From: a virus
IMG/VR virus record: IMGVR_UViG_3300028581_003594
Location: 1-64,000 of that record
DNA length: 64,000 nucleotides
Direction: 5' to 3' (one strand)
The position numbers and the translations under genes were made by a program. The notes beneath the pieces are model-generated. The model made no database searches and was not told the DNA's origin. It saw nothing but the letters and a program-made list of their open reading frames with translations. This document shows positions 59,701-64,000 of this stretch, one piece after another; position 1 is the stretch's first letter, and each line of letters opens with the position of its first letter.

Positions 59701-62700
59701 CATTGACCGCCACGCGATGACCAAATCTCTTGCCGGATCCTGGCTCTGTGCTGAATATCGCTGAGTCTTGCCTCCACACCTGTATGGTGCTGTCTCCCAC
59801 ATCCTTTTGTAGGGTATGCACGTACACCACGCCGGAGTCTGAGCTCAGTCCTGGCGCCGAGGCGAAGAGGAACTTGGGCCTCGTGGACACCGTGCTGTTG
59901 TCCGAAGGTTCAGCTATGGCCACCGACCATCCATAATTCATGTTGACCAGCGTGCTGCTGTCGTCCGATGGTGGCAGCACAGTGTGTGACAGGTCGTACT
60001 GCTTGTTGGTGTTGTTCCATGCCCAAACTTTCACAATGCCCACGCCGTCCTGCCTGGTGCTGGTTGGTCCCAGCGTCCTGGTGTAAGGGGCACCGGCCGC
60101 TATGTAGTTCTCGTCTGTGCTGATGCACAGTGATTGGCCTAACCTTGACTCATCAGTATCGCCGTCCGCCATGGCGAAGGATGACACCACTGTGAACAAG
60201 TTGCCGGGCAGGTTCTCCTGCCTGAACAGGAAGTGCAGCGATCCCTGTCCTTGGTCCGGGGCCGCCACGCATATCATCCTGCTGTCGTTCCTGGCCACTA
60301 TGTTATAACCAAAATCCTGTTGGTTGTCCGCGTCCGGTGATGCCAATATTGTGCTGGTGTAGGGATCGGTCTTCTCGTATATCGTCCACCTGCCGTCGGG
60401 ATTGGTGTCGGCGAACACCCTGTCTCCGTTGACAAAATTGGTCTGGTCCACGTCTCTGTAGACATTGTAAGATATCCTGTCATTGACCTCATCCATGCTG
60501 GAGAACCTGACGCTGACCCATTTGTACACGTTGCCGTAGGTAACTAATGTGGACTCATCTATCCGCAGGTTCAGAGAGCTCACAACGCTTATGGCTCTGC
60601 TTTGATTGAAATTGAATATGACGGAGTTGGCGTTGGGCGTGCTGATAATCTTGAACACACCATTCAGTTGCGAGAACTGGCTGTTGAGTATCGCAAAATA
60701 TTCACCCACTTGGAAATTATGCGGATTTGTAAGTATCACTTCCACTTGGGTGGCGTTGTTTATCTGCCTCATGGCTATGATTCTCAGGCCAGTTGACGTC
60801 AATCGCAGCATGTCCCAATCATTATTTTCTTTTTTGGCCATCCAGACTAGGTCATTCTTGGTCACAGATGAAACGTTCAAATTTAATAGATCATTGATGT
60901 TAAAGGCCGTGTGGTCCGCATCGATCAACCTAGGATAGCCAGCAGTTTTGTATTTCTGCACGGAATCTTTGTCAATGCCGGGCTGAGAATAGTCAAACCT
61001 AGCAAAAGTATCGTCTGCCATGTACTCCAGGGGTTTGGAGAATAGCTGTGATTTTATGACCCTAGCTGATTTCTCCCAGTTCGATTGGTCGGCGATATCG
61101 TCTAATATTTCTATGCTCTGTATATTGCTGGTGAAGGTGTCACTCGGCATCCTTATTTGCACTGACTGTGCGTTGTCAACGTTGCCAAATTCTCCCGCAC
61201 GGATCATCCACTCGGGATAGACTTCCAGATCTATATCCTCTCCGTAGAACCTGCTCTTGACTAGCTTATCTATGGCGTTCAGCGTGCCCTTCTCACGGAT
61301 GAATCCCTGATAGAACTTGTATTGGCTTACATCGTTCTGGAATAGGTTGTCAAGATAATTTCTTGACTGATAACCTGTGAGATGCTGTGCCAATTTCTGC
61401 TGTCCTTCATCAAAATTATTGCTCTCCAAGTTGTAAAAATCATTGAACTGGGCGATCTTGTAATCAAAATTTGGTATTAGTTGCTGAGTCGGTTTGCTTT
61501 TTTTCTGCAGCCAGTTTACTGTTGCGAAAGTGTTTCCGGAATTATGATTTTTATTGGCCGTGAAAAATCTAGAGTTGTACTCCACTGTGTCACCTATTTG
61601 GTAGTCTGTGTTGGCCGTCCATAAGTTTACCTTGGCCTCATCAAAAACAAATCCGGGAGAGTAGTAGTCACCATTCCAGTCACCGGTCTTCCACCCGATC
61701 AATTTCAATCTCTGTTGCCTGAATCCTGTGGCCAGCTGCAGGATGATGTCTGAGAACACAGTGGCGTTGTCAAAAAGCAGCAGGTGTTCCTTCTGCACTG
61801 CGTTGATGGATATGTTGTATATGCCCGAGTCTGGAAACTTGCTTACTATCTCGAAAGTGGTGCCCACACGCTTGGTGCTGATGGATTTCTCCGGCATCGT
61901 TCGCCCCGAGGCGTCCAGCACAGTGTATTCACCTTGAAGATTTCTTAATTTGCCTACCACGCTGTCTCTGGTCACGAGGTTGAATCCTCCAGCGCCTGGG
62001 CTCAGCGTGATGGCCGATCCGGGAGCCCATCCCTGCCTGGTCCAATAGATAAACTCCTTGGCGGACGTTTCCCAGTTTGCCGTTTCCTCCAGCTCCTTGG
62101 AGAACCTGTCAAAAACAAATCCCTGCGATTCGAGATATTTTCCATATCCCGTCAAAAAATCCACCACGGACTGTATGTCCTTGAAAACCGTGCCATAAGT
62201 GATGATTTGTTCCACCTGGGAGAAATCTTTGTAAATCACTGCTCTGGCGCTGCCGGCCTCGATGTTGTAGCTGTTTCCATTCTTTAGAGGTTGAAAAATT
62301 TTGAAGTATGGTTTGATGGTATTGTATCCTATGATCTTGTAGCCACCCTCCAGAGTACTGCCGTCACCTGAGACAGCTGTGTTGGATTCAACCAACACTC
62401 CGGAATATTCAAAAGTGTTTATGGGATTGCTTACCCTGAACAGTATCTTATAGTTCTCGTCGGGTATAAATTGCGATCCCGCTGTGGATCCGGGACTCAC
62501 GCTGTCTGTCAGCACCCTCAGGTTCTGCTTGTCTGAGAATCCTCCCAGCTTGTATGACAGTTGCACGTTGAGGTCTTTCATCTTGTCATAGAAAAATACA
62601 GCGGGATCGAGATTACATTTGATTAGGTAATTTACTATCATTGGCTGGTATCCCGCCGTGATGTATCGTGTGGTGGATTGGGTCAGGGTGTCAACTGTTA

Positions 62701-64000
62701 CCTCTAAGTGATACTTGGCCTGTCGTGTGTTCTGGGCCACCAGCGTGTCCGTGTCTATGATGTTGCCCGCTTTGTTCTCACTTAATCTGCTGTTGTCAAG
62801 AAAAAGTCCAAAAAACTTTGCCGGCCTCGTAAGTGCCAGCAACTTCATCACCGCGAAAGGATATTGTGCGCTCGTCCTCCACGCGGTCTCCGCTGGAGCA
62901 TGATCACCAAACTTCCATGTCCTGTCAAGTCCGGCAGCCGCGTAGCTGTCTATAAGTCCGGTCTGCAAAGGTGACAGCAATTGTCCATTGGCATCAACCG
63001 GCAGATAATTCAAAAGTCCTGGCCTCACATATCTTGGGTTAGAAGTGTGCGAGCCGTGATCATATCCACTTGCAAGGTCATTCCATAACAGTTCATTTCC
63101 CGAGCTGTATGGTGCTGGACCGTAGTGCTCCACCCACCAAGCGGGTCTCTCGCTGTAGCCCAACATCTCCCATGGATGTGTGTGCGGCCTGTCGGTGTCA
63201 TAGAAATGTTTGTATATGCCCCTCCAATATCCAGGCAGATATTCTCCATTGATCGAGTCTTTGTTCCTGCTGTAGTTGAAAGTGAAAGCGTTGTTAGATT
63301 CGTATGTGTTATTTTTTTGATAGTCCACTCCGTTCCTACCAGCCCAAGAATAAAAATCGTGACCCATGATATCATTTATTTCCCTGATGGTGTAATCACC
63401 GGCAGTGAATCCCGATGGACTGACTTCTGATTTGGGCAATAGCTTGGCATCATATTGAGTCTTGCAGTTGTTGTATATCCTTTTCTCTAATTCCAGCAAC
63501 ACGTCGTCCCTGTAATCTCCATGCGCCAGTGTCCTGCTGCCGTCGTGCCCTACTATCACATATGCCGGTGACACATAAGTTTCGTCCAACACTTTTTCTG
63601 GCCTGTAACGAGGATACATGCCCAGTTTGGTTGGCGTAGGTGGGATGAAGCTGCCGGTAGTGTCATTGTAATCCTTGATCTGGATCACGTCACCTTCAGT
63701 CAATGTGGCGGTTATGTTGACGCTGTCATCTGCGTCACTGAACGTGTAGTCATAACCATTCAACAGCTGGACGCCATTGAGATACAAATACACCGCGCGG
63801 TTGCTGGGGATCGCGTCGTCAAATTGGCTGTCTATGGAATATTGAGTCTCGGTGCCGTCCTGCACCGTGTAGGTCCTGGTGCTGACTTTTTCTCCATGAC
63901 CAACCATGTCCTCATAGTAGAATGGAAAACTGGTGTTCTTCTGCTTGGTCATTATCCTCAATATCTCGTCCACCGCCTGCGCGGCGTCCTCGTATGGTTT
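53750..64000 (-). CDS. Giant virion (baseplate/tail) protein, 5' partial
   Basis: More than 3,400 codons, still open at the right edge (the frame continues past the GTG at 63973), so the true start lies outside. It is a multi-domain beta-rich protein. The N-terminal part has beta modules of the form NGVQLLNGYDYTFSDADDSV. About 1250-1600 holds repeats with SLHFLFRQ, LGQSLCISTDENYIAAGAP, FGHRVAVNENADIIAISS and FGEAISMSIDGELLVISAP, like blades of an FG-GAP-type beta-propeller. The last third consists of repeated modules, each with a GDGSTxxF entry and xxVxxNGxxL strand. It is most likely a very large baseplate or peripheral tail protein. Confidence 0.85.
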   Translation of the reverse strand, partial: KPYEDAAQAVDEILRIMTKQKNTSFPFYYEDMVGHGEKVSTRTYTVQDGTETQYSIDSQFDDAIPSNRAVYLYLNGVQLLNGYDYTFSDADDSVNITATLTEGDVIQIKDYNDTTGSFIPPTPTKLGMYPRYRPEKVLDETYVSPAYVIVGHDGSRTLAHGDYRDDVLLELEKRIYNNCKTQYDAKLLPKSEVSPSGFTAGDYTIREINDIMGHDFYSWAGRNGVDYQKNNTYESNNAFTFNYSRNKDSINGEYLPGYWRGIYKHFYDTDRPHTHPWEMLGYSERPAWWVEHYGPAPYSSGNELLWNDLASGYDHGSHTSNPRYVRPGLLNYLPVDANGQLLSPLQTGLIDSYAAAGLDRTWKFGDHAPAETAWRTSAQYPFAVMKLLALTRPAKFFGLFLDNSRLSENKAGNIIDTDTLVAQNTRQAKYHLEVTVDTLTQSTTRYITAGYQPMIVNYLIKCNLDPAVFFYDKMKDLNVQLSYKLGGFSDKQNLRVLTDSVSPGSTAGSQFIPDENYKILFRVSNPINTFEYSGVLVESNTAVSGDGSTLEGGYKIIGYNTIKPYFKIFQPLKNGNSYNIEAGSARAVIYKDFSQVEQIITYGTVFKDIQSVVDFLTGYGKYLESQGFVFDRFSKELEETANWETSAKEFIYWTRQGWAPGSAITLSPGAGGFNLVTRDSVVGKLRNLQGEYTVLDASGRTMPEKSISTKRVGTTFEIVSKFPDSGIYNISINAVQKEHLLLFDNATVFSDIILQLATGFRQQRLKLIGWKTGDWNGDYYSPGFVFDEAKVNLWTANTDYQIGDTVEYNSRFFTANKNHNSGNTFATVNWLQKKSKPTQQLIPNFDYKIAQFNDFYNLESNNFDEGQQKLAQHLTGYQSRNYLDNLFQNDVSQYKFYQGFIREKGTLNAIDKLVKSRFYGEDIDLEVYPEWMIRAGEFGNVDNAQSVQIRMPSDTFTSNIQSIEILDDIADQSNWEKSARVIKSQLFSKPLEYMADDTFARFDYSQPGIDKDSVQKYKTAGYPRLIDADHTAFNINDLLNLNVSSVTKNDLVWMAKKENNDWDMLRLTSTGLRIIAMRQINNATQVEVILTNPHNFQVGEYFAILNSQFSQLNGVFKIISTPNANSVIFNFNQSRAISVVSSLNLRIDESTLVTYGNVYKWVSVRFSSMDEVNDRISYNVYRDVDQTNFVNGDRVFADTNPDGRWTIYEKTDPYTSTILASPDADNQQDFGYNIVARNDSRMICVAAPDQGQGSLHFLFRQENLPGNLFTVVSSFAMADGDTDESRLGQSLCISTDENYIAAGAPYTRTLGPTSTRQDGVGIVKVWAWNNTNKQYDLSHTVLPPSDDSSTLVNMNYGWSVAIAEPSDNSTVSTRPKFLFASAPGLSSDSGVVYVHTLQKDVGDSTIQVWRQDSAIFSTEPGSGKRFGHRVAVNENADIIAISSVSPGSAGMVEIFTRSSVNDDGSTVEDGSTKHIFTHRQTLKGVNADGSTLNTAFGEAISMSIDGELLVISAPGTEAGEQTDAGAVYVYKWKADGSTNTYTLSDTIAAPEAASNIRFGSTVQINRMKNRIVIGAEKFGNSRTMRFDSNSTTFDLGDTLIVDLNIGSGAVFTATKYNTKYVIDDKLVTTSVNENDDFGRGIFITDTSVFVGSPDDDTLTTDGSTYRVDDGTVTVFDLNTPGNYAWTALSTETSLIDDSRIDSVFIFDSAKNEIIDYLDYYDPVKGRILGVADREINYKTEWDPAIYNIATGGKTLNAKTAWGEEHVGEVWWDLGRVRWLWYEQQNVEYQTKNWGNLFPGSSVDIYEWVESTLAPSEYSQRSDTTPGLAIGVSGRPLHPDNTVFTVKQKYNPVSDSYVNYYYFWVRNSVFLPPKGKAVVDRKNTAAYVANVIRNPLSTGIKYYAVTGNNSLITYNVKNSLVNDNTILNVSYRKNDNLDESHAVWNIIKQGDKNDRPKALLENKWWDSLVGKDLIGNEVPDLTLPLNQRYGNRIRPRQSWYLDRFAALKEIIDYSNTILKNNQLADIIGYDNLNSKDPEPTSTSGEWDSRVESYADLTYIDTRDISGIINVLVASDEENSRGSWAIYQWNAPEWNRTKVQTYNTSKYYRLADWYDKGYDENTLIDKQVNFQYEMDALPLEIGDIVKVLKADTGGWKLFEKTTDEMRNVATQNGTIQISAALYDYTIDNTGYNADDTFDENFFDQEPTTETRNVLRALRDDIFVGDLAVEYNNIFFIGLRKVLEEQLYVDWLSTTSFINVTNRLRPLDQRKTYNIGNENFVEDYINEVKPFHTKIREYKLGYSNTDTQDGIITDFDLPAFYDGSNTRNVDPVADVGVMSRYPYRFWRDNHKKYVTSIAVTKGGSGYVTAPTVTLVGGTTKSVGPFAVLGQSNSGTTSGQSGYYYPLYTAALDAQVADDSAGGTGTSTIFTFVEYPGLEFHMPTTGQNIANTDRPSGYDVYTTADNTQATATAIVQGGSVTSIRLLTPGTNYTATPTVVLTGGGAGGTTPANFARAYANLTNDVVRDIHTTIKFDRVQSTATVLLWEANRDYAFNDLIRYEQGFYKVNSGFTSTAEFKDGLPYLTKLRGDEPYLTAAERTLGMYDPISGMPGNELSQVMTGVDYGGVMVTGLAFDNSQGWDRSPWYDNPWDSYGLSRVQTFYGDGSTTGFTFSTAPSATDVYTVYINGVRQTSLVFRGDGSTKTFTVIPDDSAVAGTGDEIQFILFNDDGVLTPTDDKTLDSIITGGLFGSAVGIAPSDIILEGDGFVTPETSYAPEENLPGSMFDTVDIKVYTTPESGVPFIMMKNYIGNASTTTFAIGQMPGTLESVIVMIDGQTKRLTTDYTVDVDAKTITMLAAPAANAKISIKSFAMSGSNYIVINTLIGDGSTTSFVTAARESFQLDSAMSQLYVTVDGVPTTAYTYTTANKLITLTFNTAPAIGKSIQIAAFNQPAGSGRAQAEIRAEQKVHDGGNRYTLTYPSGSIGPFSGLTMIEVGGKILRGPDNTYYAGDGSTVTYSLGTDPANAVTSATQAQVFVNGTKKDLGTDYTVNLGTQQVQLVSAPASTDVVAVSVLLDNHYYTEGADIIFRPAQLATDGITLTSGTTFSTTTFNNALGMNQRREIFAGNSTGEFVLQDTPMNSDYLFVWLNGQALTQGYDFTFGSNYFVDGKKLKISGISLTATDRVDVMYFAVESAKLATGFRIFKDMLNRTFFKRISSDDTTALAAALTEDATSITVADGSKLATPPGGSVPGVIFIDKERIEYFIKNNNTLSQLRRGTLGTGIRTHTSGTQVVDASGSQTVPYAETVFTKTSLSDGSTAQFPTSIAAATPNELDVFVGGKRLPHISEDGSTANFTVDGSTANVVLASVPAAKVQVKVVQKRGRVWYTTGSGTASDGKGLQKSTTNQARFIAGEPTNAPE

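Noticed and set aside
1-64000. tRNA genes, CRISPR arrays, insertion sequences and clear intrinsic terminators
   Set aside because: I saw no cloverleaf with GGTTCGA-type arm, no repeat-spacer array, no transposase and no strong GC hairpin followed by a T run. Genes are so tightly packed that gaps over 300 nt without a gene do not occur.
1-64000. Classifying the phage as a cyanophage
   Set aside because: Several small proteins resemble cyanophage ones, but no psbA, psbD, hli, talC or other photosynthesis genes occur in the window, so the host cannot be assigned.

Overview
The window is part of a large tailed-phage genome of the T4-like (contractile-tail) type, most like those seen in marine metagenomes. 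The case rests on a T4-type replication set (family B DNA polymerase, sliding clamp gp45, RNase H/FEN nuclease, DsbA-like protein), T4-late-like ATAAATAC motifs, DUF465, DUF6614 and cupin proteins of marine-phage type, and a long block of tail-fibre and baseplate genes. I see no photosynthesis genes, tRNAs or CRISPR, so the host is not identified; Ile-ATA and Arg-AGA/AGG codons are common. Both ends cut genes (the first is open at its 5' end, the last continues past base 64000).

Layout. 1-2431: small late-type genes of unknown role. 2432-8758 (+): DsbA-like, membrane protein, polymerase, methyltransferase, clamp and DpdA. 8761-18349 (+): a 7-deazaguanine DNA-modification region (DpdA, QueD-like, FolE, YhhQ-type transporter, QueE) interleaved with a glycosyltransferase, GalE, GMP reductase and a purine phosphoribosyltransferase, and interrupted by two homing endonucleases (HNH, GIY-YIG) that each left a duplicated gene start. 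18411-26682 (+): RNase H, conserved small phage genes, a MoxR ATPase with a metallopeptidase/VWA partner, a PIG-L deacetylase and an epimerase.

26679-42543 (-): one long, tightly overlapping accessory transcription unit behind a sigma70-like promoter at 42550-42578. It holds five different radical SAM proteins with N-terminal SPASM/twitch-like cysteines, two SGNH-like proteins, a NodU-type carbamoyltransferase, a DegT aminotransferase, an epimerase and four glycosyltransferase-like proteins. It looks like a pathway for making and attaching an unusual sugar or modified group; its target (virion, host envelope or DNA) is unknown.

42595-64000 (-): structural block with three fibre paralogues that share an N-terminal module, a glycine-rich adhesin, small virion proteins and a giant protein of more than 3,400 residues. 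A two-gene plus-strand island (QueC-like and an acyltransferase-like protein) sits inside it.

How it fits together: FolE, QueD-like, QueE and QueC-like proteins would make preQ0 from GTP, YhhQ may import a precursor, and DpdA would exchange it for guanine in DNA. The phosphoribosyltransferase and GMP reductase could recycle the released guanine (inference). A regulatory pattern stands out: several sigma70-like -10 boxes lie exactly 6 nt before an ATG and the late-type motifs lie 3-6 nt before an ATG, which implies many leaderless phage mRNAs.
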